Assembly (NCBI RefSeq): GCF_002934605.1
Contig: NZ_PTJC01000005.1
Span: forward strand, 124,001 to 188,000
DNA length: 64,000 nt
From: Neolewinella xylanilytica
GTDB lineage: Bacteria; Bacteroidota; Bacteroidia; Chitinophagales; Saprospiraceae
Reading direction: 5' to 3'
This document shows, piece by piece, positions 43,419 through 51,711 of the stretch. The notes under the pieces are model-generated. The model saw only the letters and a list, made by a program, of their open reading frames with translations, had not been told where the DNA came from and ran no database searches. The stretch's first letter is position 1, and each line of letters starts with the position of its first letter. A program made the translations under genes and the position numbers.

Positions 43419-46400
43419 TTATAAGGGGCTGACAGACAGGGAACGAAAGTACTCATCTACCAGCGTTTGGTAGTACGGTTTTAACTCGGGGGTCACCCTG
43501 CGGAACTGTTCTACTTCGGCGCGACGCTGGCGAATGTAGGCCTCCAAACTGGGAGGAAGGTCGCGGCGCTGTTGTTCCGCGGTTTCGGATTTACGCTGTT
43601 CGTCCATCTTTTGTTCGCGTTCCGCCCGTTCGTGTTCCAGCATTTTGGATAGGATATCCTGTTGCCGCATCAGGGATTCGTTGGTGAGCCGCTTGTTTAC
43701 AAGGTCTTCCTCGGCGGCATTCATTTCATCGATTAACTGCTGGAGTTCGCCGTTCTTTCCCTCACCGCTTTGCTGCCGCTCCTTTTGTTTTTCTTCCAGG
43801 GCGCGACGCAACGCGGCCTGACGGGCCGCCATTTCGGCAAACTCTTTGCTGCTGCCGCCCTGTCCTTTCTCGAGGCCCTCCTTCATCTCGCGCATTTCCT
43901 CGCCGATGTTGCGTTGGCCTTCACTGCCGGGGTTTTCGCTGGGTTTACCGCTCTGCTGTCCCTGCTTGCCGTCCTGAGGGTTTTGGCATTGCTGTTGCCC
44001 CTGCATCTGGCTGGCCATTTGCTGTTGCATCTGTTCCATGCTTTCGCTCAGCATGAGGGCCAGGTCGTTGAGTCCGGTCATGGCCCGCTGTTGGAGGTTG
44101 GCAGCCTGGGGGGTGCGTCTTTCCTCCAGTTCGTCAACGGTATTGCTGAGGTTGCCCCGGATGTCGGTGACTTTATCGGTAATGAACGTTTCGATTTGAA
44201 AATTGCGCTTGGCCAGGGCCTGGAGCGAATCGCGTACCAATTCGAAGTCATTGTTAATCCGGAATTGCTGCTGGACCAGCTCCACGTAACGGGGCGTATT
44301 TACGGTGGTCAGATTTAACTGATCCATCGTCTCCTCCTGGTCAAAGCTCAGATCGACGATATTTTCCAGCAACTGACGAATGGCGGCCATGTCCTCGGTG
44401 TTCTGCTGCTGTTGCATGCTTTGCATGGACTGGTTCATCTGTTGGGCCATCTTTTGCATTTTCTTGCCCGCATCCTGCTGCTTCTTGGCGGCATCCTGAC
44501 GGGGTTGCTGGCCGGATTGCTGTTGCTGTTGCTCGCCCGCTTGCTTTTCCTGGGGTTCGCTTGGCTCCTGCGCTTCGGCGCCCTCCTGGGGTTGTTGCTC
44601 GCCCTCCTGGGGTGGCTGCTTACCTTCCTGAGGTTGCTGCTCGCCTTCCTGCTGCTGGGCTTCCTCCATCTTCCGTTGGGCCGCTTCCATGTCCTGCTTC
44701 ACCGCTTCCGCCTGTTCCTCCTGTTTATCCAGCGGCATGGGTCGCTCCAGTTGCTCGTTCTTCTCTTCGGTTTGCTCCAGCTTTTTCTGGAGCTCCTCAA
44801 ACTTCTTTTGCAGGGCTTCCTGTTGCTTTTGCAGCTCTTCGGTGGGCGTTTCGCCGTTTTCCGTTTCCTTTGCCAGTTCCTGTTGCTCCTTGGCAAGCTC
44901 CTCGAGTTCCTCGATGGATTCCTGCATTTCTTTTTCTATCTCCAGTTGCTTGAAGAGCTCGAGCATCCGATCCAGTTCGGCTTCCGTTTGCTGGTCGGAC
45001 AGCTCCATATCCTCCATCTTTTCGAGGGTCTCGTCCTTATTGAGCTCCTCCATAAGGCGCTGAATCTCTTCCATCAGTTCCTGCATCTCCTCGGATAGCG
45101 ACTTCTCGAACATCTCCTGGAGTTGCTCCTCCTTCTGGTTGATCTGTTCGTTCTGTTGGGACTGGTTATCCAGGTTCTCCTGGAACGCTTCCTGGGCTCT
45201 CTTGACCTGCTCCTTGATCTGCTGTTGTTGGGCGGCCAGCTTTTCGACTTCCTTTTTGAGTTTCCAGTCGACTTCCTTTTCCTGGAGCATGCGCTCGCGC
45301 ACTTCCCGGGTTTCTTCCCGGAGCTTGCGGGTGTCGTCCAGCGCTTGCTGAAGCTGGTCCTTGATCTTGCTGTCGTTGGCGTTGGCGCGTTCGGCCATTT
45401 CTTCCTTGGTCGGCATTCGGAAGGTCATCAACGAGGTTTTCGAACGCTTACTCCCGTTGACGCCGTCGTTGTCCCGCACTTCGAAGTAATAGGTCAACTG
45501 ATCGCCGGGCACGAGTTCGACATCCTGGCGGAGATCGAGAACGTAATCGTATTCCGTGCGCTTACCGGCTGCTCCGCTTACGGGGGTTCGTACCTCATCC
45601 GTGGCACCGCTGGCGTTTTGAATGCGGTAAACAAAATCCAGTCCGCGGATTCCGTGATCGTCGGTGGCTTCGCCTACGAAGAAGAGCAGGGATTCGTCCG
45701 TAGAGTCGCGGAAGCTTTCCACGGTGATGCGGGGGTACTGATCGGGGATAACGTTGAGCGCGAAGCTGACGGAATCGGCGACCGGGATCCGCTCGTTACC
45801 GATGTAAAGGGTATAGCGATCGTTGCGCATGGCGCGTTTGTCGAAGCTGTGCAGATCGCGACCGTCGCGACGGAGGCGGCCGGTGGTATCCTCACTGGCG
45901 AACCGCAGGTCGATGTATTCGGTGTTCTCGGTGTCGAAGGACCACTGTAGGCGAGTGCCTACGGGAACGGTCAGGTCTCCGATATTGGCCAGCTCTTCGT
46001 CTTTCCGGCCTAGATAATCCGGATAGTCGGCGGCGACGGTAAACCCGGCGATGGTGGGTTTGGGCAGAACCTCGAGGGTGTAATCGGTACTCTCGACCTC
46101 GCCGGCGGATAGGCGGAAGGGTACCGAAGACTGGACGTTATTGAACTGGTACGTGAAGGTGTTGCCATCTTCCTTTTGCAGCCGGTAACGGTAACCATCG
46201 ACTTCGATGTAGGCCTCGGCGGGAAGTACTTCCCCTTGCACGTCTACGGTAAGGGGAAAATTGCCGTACTGGACAACTTCCAGGTTGTCGTCAGCCAACA
46301 CGAAGGAAAAGGGAGCTGGCCGCTCGAAGCTTTCGTCGTTGCGGATGAGGCGGCTGGTGCTGTCCTGAATCAGGGTTGGGGAAGCGATGAGGATGACCAG

Positions 46401-46904
46401 CAGGAGCAGCATCGGGGGCAGCGCAAACTTCAGGTAGCGACGATTCTGCGTCAGGTCGATCGCCGAACGGAAGGGGACGGGGCTGATTTCCGATGATTTC
46501 TGGTCGATGGAAGCCAGCAGGAGGTCGTTATTGCCCGTAGCCGCCTGGCGACGCAACTGCAGTACATTCAACAACTTGTCTTGGACGTTGCCAAAGTGAG
46601 CCCCGATAATCTGGGCGGCGCGTTCGTGACTGATTACTTCGCCAAGCCGGAAGTAGCGGCTGAGGGGAAGCAGGACCCAACCGGCCAGGGCCAACAGACT
46701 GACGCCCAAGAAGCCGTACCACAGGATTCGGCGGGTCGTTCCGGAGAAATAGAACTGGGATTCCAGCAAGCTTACCGCGAGAAAGGACAGCAAAACCAAG
46801 CCTACCCAGAACAGGAGCCCCCGAATCGCACTATTGATGTAGTACTTCCGGATAAAGGCATCGAGTTTGCCGATGAGCAGGTCGTAATGTTGGGTGCGGG
46901 CCAT
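43419..46904 (-). CDS. DUF4175-family membrane protein with long Gln/Glu-rich coiled coil
   Basis: A 1161-residue protein typical of Bacteroidota. Two membrane helices lie near 25-45 and 55-80 and a third near 155-175; then a beta-rich region (about 190-500), and from about 510 to 1140 a very long charged helical stretch rich in Gln, Glu, Lys and Met (EEMAERANAND to ERAEREQKMDEQRKSETAEQ). Inside it, repeats of the EGEQQPQEG type occur near 780-820. The protein would be membrane-anchored, with a long coiled coil on one side. The function is unknown; the coiled coil could produce spurious similarity to other coiled-coil proteins. Confidence 0.88.
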   Translation of the reverse strand: MARTQHYDLLIGKLDAFIRKYYINSAIRGLLFWVGLVLLSFLAVSLLESQFYFSGTTRRILWYGFLGVSLLALAGWVLLPLSRYFRLGEVISHERAAQIIGAHFGNVQDKLLNVLQLRRQAATGNNDLLLASIDQKSSEISPVPFRSAIDLTQNRRYLKFALPPMLLLLVILIASPTLIQDSTSRLIRNDESFERPAPFSFVLADDNLEVVQYGNFPLTVDVQGEVLPAEAYIEVDGYRYRLQKEDGNTFTYQFNNVQSSVPFRLSAGEVESTDYTLEVLPKPTIAGFTVAADYPDYLGRKDEELANIGDLTVPVGTRLQWSFDTENTEYIDLRFASEDTTGRLRRDGRDLHSFDKRAMRNDRYTLYIGNERIPVADSVSFALNVIPDQYPRITVESFRDSTDESLLFFVGEATDDHGIRGLDFVYRIQNASGATDEVRTPVSGAAGKRTEYDYVLDLRQDVELVPGDQLTYYFEVRDNDGVNGSKRSKTSLMTFRMPTKEEMAERANANDSKIKDQLQQALDDTRKLREETREVRERMLQEKEVDWKLKKEVEKLAAQQQQIKEQVKRAQEAFQENLDNQSQQNEQINQKEEQLQEMFEKSLSEEMQELMEEIQRLMEELNKDETLEKMEDMELSDQQTEAELDRMLELFKQLEIEKEMQESIEELEELAKEQQELAKETENGETPTEELQKQQEALQKKFEELQKKLEQTEEKNEQLERPMPLDKQEEQAEAVKQDMEAAQRKMEEAQQQEGEQQPQEGKQPPQEGEQQPQEGAEAQEPSEPQEKQAGEQQQQQSGQQPRQDAAKKQQDAGKKMQKMAQQMNQSMQSMQQQQNTEDMAAIRQLLENIVDLSFDQEETMDQLNLTTVNTPRYVELVQQQFRINNDFELVRDSLQALAKRNFQIETFITDKVTDIRGNLSNTVDELEERRTPQAANLQQRAMTGLNDLALMLSESMEQMQQQMASQMQGQQQCQNPQDGKQGQQSGKPSENPGSEGQRNIGEEMREMKEGLEKGQGGSSKEFAEMAARQAALRRALEEKQKERQQSGEGKNGELQQLIDEMNAAEEDLVNKRLTNESLMRQQDILSKMLEHERAEREQKMDEQRKSETAEQQRRDLPPSLEAYIRQRRAEVEQFRRVTPELKPYYQTLVDEYFRSLSVSPL

Positions 46905-47175
46905 AGGAAAAGGGATTGCGACCGATAGATAACGATCGAATATACAATGGAAGGAACAACTTCCCGGTTGACATACAACGCCTTACGGTCGGCGTATATG
47001 CAAAAATTACCACCTTCCACTTAAAAGTGTGAGAACACCTATATTTACCCCGTAAGGCTAACGGAATAGTCCAACATTGCTGGAAGATACCCGTTTGAAA
47101 CCTAACGTAATTCTTATGTTACGGTGAGCGTCTGCCTCCTCACCCATATCCGTGCTTTCGGCATCAATCGTTCCT
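46905..47175. other. Divergent intergenic region
   Basis: It lies between the DUF4175 gene (minus) and the PAS-Fis gene (plus). On the plus strand TATATTTA at 47040-47047 resembles a -7 element. Small palindromes CACTTAAAAGTG (47018-47029) and ACGCC/GGCGT (46978-46995) could be protein-binding sites for either gene. Confidence 0.35.
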
Positions 47176-48090
47176 ATGTATCCCCTCACTCCGCCCCAAA
47201 TTATGGCCCTTGCCAATCAGGTGGTCGGCGATGGCGAGCATGACTTGTTGTGTGCCAATCTCAGCGGACGGGTCCGCTACGCCAACAATTCGGCTTGCTT
47301 TACGCTGGGCTATTCCTTCGAGGATATGCTGCAGAAAAGTTTTACCGATTATGCTCCCCACCTGTCCCAAGATACCTGGAAACAGCACTGCCAGAAGACC
47401 ATCAGTAACGGGAAAGACCAGATTTATACTTACCACCAGAATTGTAAGGGCGATTCCTATCCGGTGACCATTCAAAGCATACCGCATCTGGTATCGGATA
47501 CGAATGAGCAGTTGATCTGTAGCATCGTAGCGGATGCAAAAAATAGCCAACGCTATAAACGGATGCTGGAAAACGTCGAGGTTTCCCAACGCATCGGCAG
47601 CTTCGACCTGAATTTTCATGACCAAAGCATCCTCGTCAGCGAGAATCTGAAGGCCATCATGGGCGTATCCGATCCGGAAGAGCTCAAGCCCAGCGCCATT
47701 TCTCAGCGACTTTCCCGGGAAGACGCCGCCCGTTGGAATTCCCGGATGATCAATTTTCTGAATGGGTACCACCGCATGGACGAAAACTTTCTCCTGCGCG
47801 CCGCCGCCGAGCGGGTATCCCTGGTGCGGGTCGTGATGTGGTCTCGGATGGAAGACGGAGCGGTCAGCGGAATAACCGGCCATTACGAGGTGATGGAAGA
47901 AACCGGTCAGGAGAGGATGATCAGTCTCGAAGAAAATCAACGGCGGCACATCATTCGTGCCCTGCGCTACACCAATGGCCGGGTTACCGGGCCCAACGGT
48001 GCCGGTCGGTTGCTGGACATCAACGGCAAGACGCTCTTCGCCCGCATGAAAAAGCTGAATATCAACCGGGATGACTACACCGTGCGCTAA
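47176..48090 (+). CDS. PAS-domain protein with C-terminal Fis-type HTH
   Basis: The start at 47176 (MYPLTPPQIMALANQVVGDG) is preferred to 47152, but both are possible. The 304-residue product has a PAS domain at about 20-125 (CANLSGRVRYANNSACFTLG, then a PAC-like EQLICSIVADAKN), a second PAS-like region at about 130-245 (FDLNFHDQSILVSENLKAIM), and a Fis-type helix-turn-helix at the end (RRHIIRALRYTNGRVTGPNGAGRLLDINGKTL). It has no AAA+ domain. It is the only plus-strand gene in the block from 27 to 49 kb, so it is probably a stand-alone regulator. Confidence 0.85.
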   Translation: MYPLTPPQIMALANQVVGDGEHDLLCANLSGRVRYANNSACFTLGYSFEDMLQKSFTDYAPHLSQDTWKQHCQKTISNGKDQIYTYHQNCKGDSYPVTIQSIPHLVSDTNEQLICSIVADAKNSQRYKRMLENVEVSQRIGSFDLNFHDQSILVSENLKAIMGVSDPEELKPSAISQRLSREDAARWNSRMINFLNGYHRMDENFLLRAAAERVSLVRVVMWSRMEDGAVSGITGHYEVMEETGQERMISLEENQRRHIIRALRYTNGRVTGPNGAGRLLDINGKTLFARMKKLNINRDDYTVR

Positions 48091-49244
48091 CGGAGGGTAA
48101 GGAACAGGTTGAAAAGGAATTCCCCGGTTTTATAAAAGAGTAGCCCGAGCACCGCCAGGCCGATCAGGTTCTGCCACCAGCGGTTCGTACGGTCGCCGAG
48201 CAAATCCCGCCGGTTGGCGAGGTAAAACACCGCGGCGGCGATGAAGGGGAGCAACAGCCCGTTGATCACCTGAGCCGCCAGGATCACGCCAATAATATCC
48301 AGGCGTAGCACGGCGACGAGGAGGCCGATAAGCATAACCACGAACCACGTAGCCCGGAAGGCGCTGCCCGCGGAGCGCCAGCTTTTGTCGCCGGAAGCGA
48401 GCAACTCCCGACCGGCCATGGCGGCGGCCAGCGGTGCCGTCGTAGCGGAGCTAAAGCCGGCGGCAAACAGGCCCATGCCCAGTACCAGCCTGCCGTATTC
48501 CCCCAAAAAGGCTTCCAGGCTGACCGCCAGATTCTCGAAGGAAACAAAGCCGGAAGCCGTGACGCCCACAACTACAATGGAGGCGGTAACGAGAAGCCCG
48601 ACGCCGAAACTGAGCATCAACCCCCGCCGCATGTCACCGAGCCGGCCATCCGAACCCAATCCGGCCGCCAGAAAGAAATTATACGGAACTATCGTCGTCC
48701 CAAGCAGCCCGAGCAGGACATCGGTACGTACCGGTGCCAACGGTCGGTCCGGATACACCCCCGGCCAGGCGATCTGGGCCGCGGCTACGATAAAGAGGAC
48801 GCCCATGACGGCGACGATGTAGGCCATCATGCGACCGATCAGCTGGGTGCTCCCCTTCCAGAGTAGCGCGAAAACGAAGCCGCCGATGAGCAGCACCCCC
48901 CACCGGCCGAGGGGAAAGAGCAACTGCAGGCCCCCCAGGGCACCGACCAGATTACCCGCTTGGTAGGCCATACAGCCGAAAAAAACGGCCGCGAATAAGA
49001 GGGTGGGAAGCCACTTGCCCCTGACACTCAGCAAATCGCCAAGCCGGCGACCGCTCACCAAAGTGATCCGGGCGGCCATTTCCATAAAAACATACCCGGC
49101 CAGGGCAGCCAGAACCACCACCGGCAAGTAGGCGTATCCTCCTTCCGCACCCGCCCGCGTCGCGGTGGCTACCGTACCGGGACCGATGAAGGCAGCCGCG
49201 ATGAGCGACCATACGAGGGCACGGCCCCAGGAGGTGGATTCGAT
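48087..49244 (-). CDS. NRAMP-family divalent metal transporter, start codon unclear
   Basis: The NRAMP helices are all visible, with the first carrying WSLIAAAFIGPGTVATATRAG; the GPGT form in place of DPGN is common in Bacteroidota members and means metal selectivity may differ from MntH. The helix around FVSFENLAVSL, the FAAGFSSATTAPLAAAMAG stretch and NRRDLLGDRTNRWWQN support the call. An in-frame stop (TAA) lies 49 codons before the first standard start, TTG at 49127, which would remove helix 1. The only way to keep helix 1 is a non-standard start near 49244 (ATC) just after the upstream stop. Mn2+/Fe2+ uptake coupled to protons is the family role. Confidence 0.8.
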   Translation of the reverse strand: MESTSWGRALVWSLIAAAFIGPGTVATATRAGAEGGYAYLPVVVLAALAGYVFMEMAARITLVSGRRLGDLLSVRGKWLPTLLFAAVFFGCMAYQAGNLVGALGGLQLLFPLGRWGVLLIGGFVFALLWKGSTQLIGRMMAYIVAVMGVLFIVAAAQIAWPGVYPDRPLAPVRTDVLLGLLGTTIVPYNFFLAAGLGSDGRLGDMRRGLMLSFGVGLLVTASIVVVGVTASGFVSFENLAVSLEAFLGEYGRLVLGMGLFAAGFSSATTAPLAAAMAGRELLASGDKSWRSAGSAFRATWFVVMLIGLLVAVLRLDIIGVILAAQVINGLLLPFIAAAVFYLANRRDLLGDRTNRWWQNLIGLAVLGLLFYKTGEFLFNLFLTLR

Positions 49245-49246
49245 GG

Positions 49247-49555
49247 CTAGTTGACTTTAGTCAGCCACAGTTTACGAAGTCCGCTCCGGATTTGACGCTC
49301 CTGGCTCAAATCCACGTAGCTATGGAGGGGGTAGGCACAATCACCGCAACGGTGGTAAATGGCAAAGTCGCCGCGACCGTTGATGTAGATGCGAAAATCG
49401 CCCGGGGCGGGTTCTTCGCTGCTACAGCGATGGCAGCGGGCCATTTTGCGGGCGAAGTGCCAGAGGAAATCACAGTGCTCCCGAAGGTGGAGCGCCAGTT
49501 CGTTAAAGGATATACGGATTTCCGTAGTGTAGGTGAGGGGTTTAACGGAATTCAT
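49247..49555 (-). CDS. Hypothetical protein with two CxxC-type zinc knuckles
   Basis: With ATG at 49555 the product has 102 residues; an upstream start at 49603 would add 16. Two Cys pairs, ARCHRC and HRCGDC, about 33 residues apart look like a zinc-ribbon-type metal site. The rest (IRISFNELALHLREHCDFLW and RQIRSGLRKLWLTKVN) is helical. No family recognised. Its stop at 49247-49249 lies two bases before the ATC where the NRAMP frame may begin, so the two are likely coupled. Confidence 0.6.
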   Translation of the reverse strand: MNSVKPLTYTTEIRISFNELALHLREHCDFLWHFARKMARCHRCSSEEPAPGDFRIYINGRGDFAIYHRCGDCAYPLHSYVDLSQERQIRSGLRKLWLTKVN

Positions 49556-49732
49556 GAGACCAGGATTTAGACGGCTGGGGGTTGCCGAAAAATTTATTTG
49601 CACTATCTGTGCACAATAACGGCATTCTATTGTTATACATTTCGCTCCGGACCCAAAATATTATTGGGTGAAATCTCCAATGGTCAGTAGGTCGCAAGCT
49701 GAGCTACCTTCCCTACAACCTTTCCGTCGCCG

Positions 49733-49740
49733 TAGCTTTG
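49733..49740 (+). promoter_or_regulatory. Bacteroidota -7 promoter element TAGCTTTG
   Basis: An exact TAnnTTTG match 7 bp before the ATG at 49748. As with the elements at 23864 and 25247, the transcript would have an extremely short leader. No strong -33 TTG element is seen about 19-21 bp upstream. Confidence 0.45.
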
Positions 49741-49747
49741 TAGCGCT

Positions 49748-50131
49748 ATGATCCTCCTGTTACACACGCTGATCCAGGCCGTCGTGGGCTTTCTTTTCCT
49801 CTTTTACCCCCATGCCGGGGATCTCGTGCCCGGTTTTGGCACGTCTGAGGGACCGAGTTTCGTCCTGCTAATGAAAATGTATGGGCTGGCCGCGCTCTTT
49901 CTCGGCGGGCTATCGCTCCATGGCTACCGGAAGCGCAACGACGATCCGACCTTCCTGCTGGTTACGCTTAGCCTCAGCATATACCACTACCTGATGATCG
50001 CCGTACAGACCGTCTATAACCCCGATCATCGGGCAACCCTCCTCCACTTCCTGTTAGCCATATTTCTGACCGGCCAGTACCTGGGAAGGCGAAGAAAATC
50101 GTGGAAAACCCCTGCCTCGGGGAGCAATTAA
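49748..50131 (+). CDS. Membrane protein of unknown function, 127 aa
   Basis: A 127-residue protein with four hydrophobic segments (about 2-17, 35-55, 68-90 and 98-115), separated by short loops with KMYG and GYRKRNDD. The end is basic (RRRKSWKTPASGSN). No family recognised. Its stop and that of the heme A synthase gene on the other strand overlap by 4 bp, so the genes are convergent. A promoter-like TAGCTTTG is 7 bp ahead of the ATG. Confidence 0.6.
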   Translation: MILLLHTLIQAVVGFLFLFYPHAGDLVPGFGTSEGPSFVLLMKMYGLAALFLGGLSLHGYRKRNDDPTFLLVTLSLSIYHYLMIAVQTVYNPDHRATLLHFLLAIFLTGQYLGRRRKSWKTPASGSN

Positions 50132-51246
50132 ACCACCAAACTTTTTTCCGCTTTGTTTTCCACCATCTTTTCCACACCGGCTAAAGGGGTGCCCGGGCGG
50201 TAGCGATAATTGATGTAAACCACGGTGGCTACGAGGGCAATGGCGGTGAACTGATGGGCCACGCCGAAGCCGACCGGGACCTGTCCCTGGCTGTTAACCA
50301 CCGTCAGAATACCGAGGGTAACCTGAGTTATCAACAGTATTATCAACAGGGTATTCGCACGGCGTAAACCCGCCGGGAGGGTAATGCTACGGCACCGATA
50401 TAAGAAGTACAAAACCATGAAGGTCAACGCGTAAGCCGTAATCCGGTGCAAGAACTGGAAGAGGGCTGGTTGGAACAGACTTTGCTCGTACTTCACCAGA
50501 TTTTCCACAGTCCAGGCCGATGCCTCCAACAGGATCGGCGGAATAAAATAGCCGTTCATATCCGGCCAACTAGGGTAGGGCAGGGCAGCGCGGGCTCCGC
50601 TCATTACTCCCCCCAGTAGAAGCTGCAGAAAGAGTAGCGCATTCAGCGGTAATAGCAGCTTTTTCACCGCTCCCTGTGGAAAAACCGGCCTGACGGGCTG
50701 TACCACCTTTAGCGTTATCCACAACAGGTAGGCGAACAGGGTAATTCCCAGCGCCAGGTGGATCGTCAGCTTGTACGCATTGACCCACGGACGATCGATG
50801 AGCCCGCTGGCGACCATGATCCAACCGAAGCTTGCCGCGAGGGCCGCCAGCAGCACCACGATGCCCAATCGCCGCATTAGCGGAGCATCGAGATACCCTT
50901 TTCGCCAAAAGACCAGGAAGCCTACCGCAAACACCAGACCCATCGTGCGCGCCCACTGCCGATGAAACCATTCCCAGAAGTAGATGAACTTGAAATCGGC
51001 CATGGAGATGTCGGCGAAGATCTTCTCGTACTGGGGCGACTGTTGGTACTTCTCGAACTCCACCTGCCAGTCGGCCGCGTTGAGCGGCGGCAAAGCCCCG
51101 CTGAGCACTTCCCACTCCGTAATGGATAATCCCGACTCGGTAAGCCGCGTTATCCCTCCGATCACGATCTGTCCGACAACCATCACCAACCCCGCGAGCA
51201 ACCAAATTTTGACCGGTCGGGGGTAGCGGCGCAGCGATTTTCCCAT
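50128..51246 (-). CDS. ctaA: Heme A synthase (COX15/CtaA)
   Basis: A 372-residue protein with eight membrane helices. Family marks: GGITRLTESGLSITEW, EWFHRQWARTMG with a heme-ligand His, and later FLHRITAYAL and VAHQFTAIAL. It turns heme O into heme A for aa3-type oxidases. The gene contains several DnaA-box-like words; they may be coincidence. The region ahead of its start codon is the DnaA-box cluster. Confidence 0.94.
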   Translation of the reverse strand: MGKSLRRYPRPVKIWLLAGLVMVVGQIVIGGITRLTESGLSITEWEVLSGALPPLNAADWQVEFEKYQQSPQYEKIFADISMADFKFIYFWEWFHRQWARTMGLVFAVGFLVFWRKGYLDAPLMRRLGIVVLLAALAASFGWIMVASGLIDRPWVNAYKLTIHLALGITLFAYLLWITLKVVQPVRPVFPQGAVKKLLLPLNALLFLQLLLGGVMSGARAALPYPSWPDMNGYFIPPILLEASAWTVENLVKYEQSLFQPALFQFLHRITAYALTFMVLYFLYRCRSITLPAGLRRANTLLIILLITQVTLGILTVVNSQGQVPVGFGVAHQFTAIALVATVVYINYRYRPGTPLAGVEKMVENKAEKSLVV

Positions 51247-51711
51247 GCTCTTAATAGTTATTATCTTTTTTTAAAATTCAAATCCCTTTATCATTGTTAG
51301 GGGTGTGGAAAGCGGGAGAAAGAATTCCCCATCCGGTTGGTTATTTCAATCTCCACCCCGGCACGCTTCCTTTGAACAATCTATTCACAGGCTAACAAGC
51401 TGTAAGCCATGGGGATTTGCCCGTAATCCACATTTCAGCCAATCCGCCCCCCTGGATAACTTTTATGACACAGCCGTGGGGATAACCGGGACCGAGCGGT
51501 GGGATCTCGGTGGAGAGCGATTGTGGAGAGCTGTGGAAACGTGGATAACTCGCCCTAAAATCGGCATTTGTGGGTAAGACTGTGGATAACCCTCCCTTTT
51601 TCCACGGTTTTCCACCAAGTGGGGTCGGAAAATAACACTGGATAAACTCCTGGTTAACAGGGGTTTTACACTTGACCTATCGGCCACATGTGTATAATGC
51701 CCCGCCGGCGC
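51247..51711. other. Candidate chromosomal replication origin (oriC)
   Basis: A 465-bp gap without genes. Its left end (51247-51300) is about 79% AT in a GC-rich genome and could be the unwinding element. To the right lies a cluster of DnaA-box-like 9-mers on both strands: perfect TGTGGATAA at 51581-51589; one-mismatch forms CGTGGATAA (51540-51548), TGTGGGTAA (51569-51577) and TAATCCACA (51424-51432); weaker TTTTCCACG (51598-51606), TTTTCCACC (51608-51616), CCTGGATAA (51451-51459), ACTGGATAA (51637-51645) and TGTGGAAAC (51532-51540). dnaA itself is not nearby, which is common in Bacteroidota. The call is inferred from the motif cluster and AT tract. Confidence 0.6.

Noticed and set aside
44400..45100. 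Plus-strand hydrophobic Leu/Phe-rich frame opposite the DUF4175 gene
   Set aside because: It is the shadow of Gln/Glu/Lys-rich codons on the other strand; the real gene is the minus-strand one.
50155..50725. DnaA-box matches inside ctaA (50168, 50501, 50675, 50715)
   Set aside because: They lie in coding sequence under protein constraint; I count them only as possible support, not as part of the origin.
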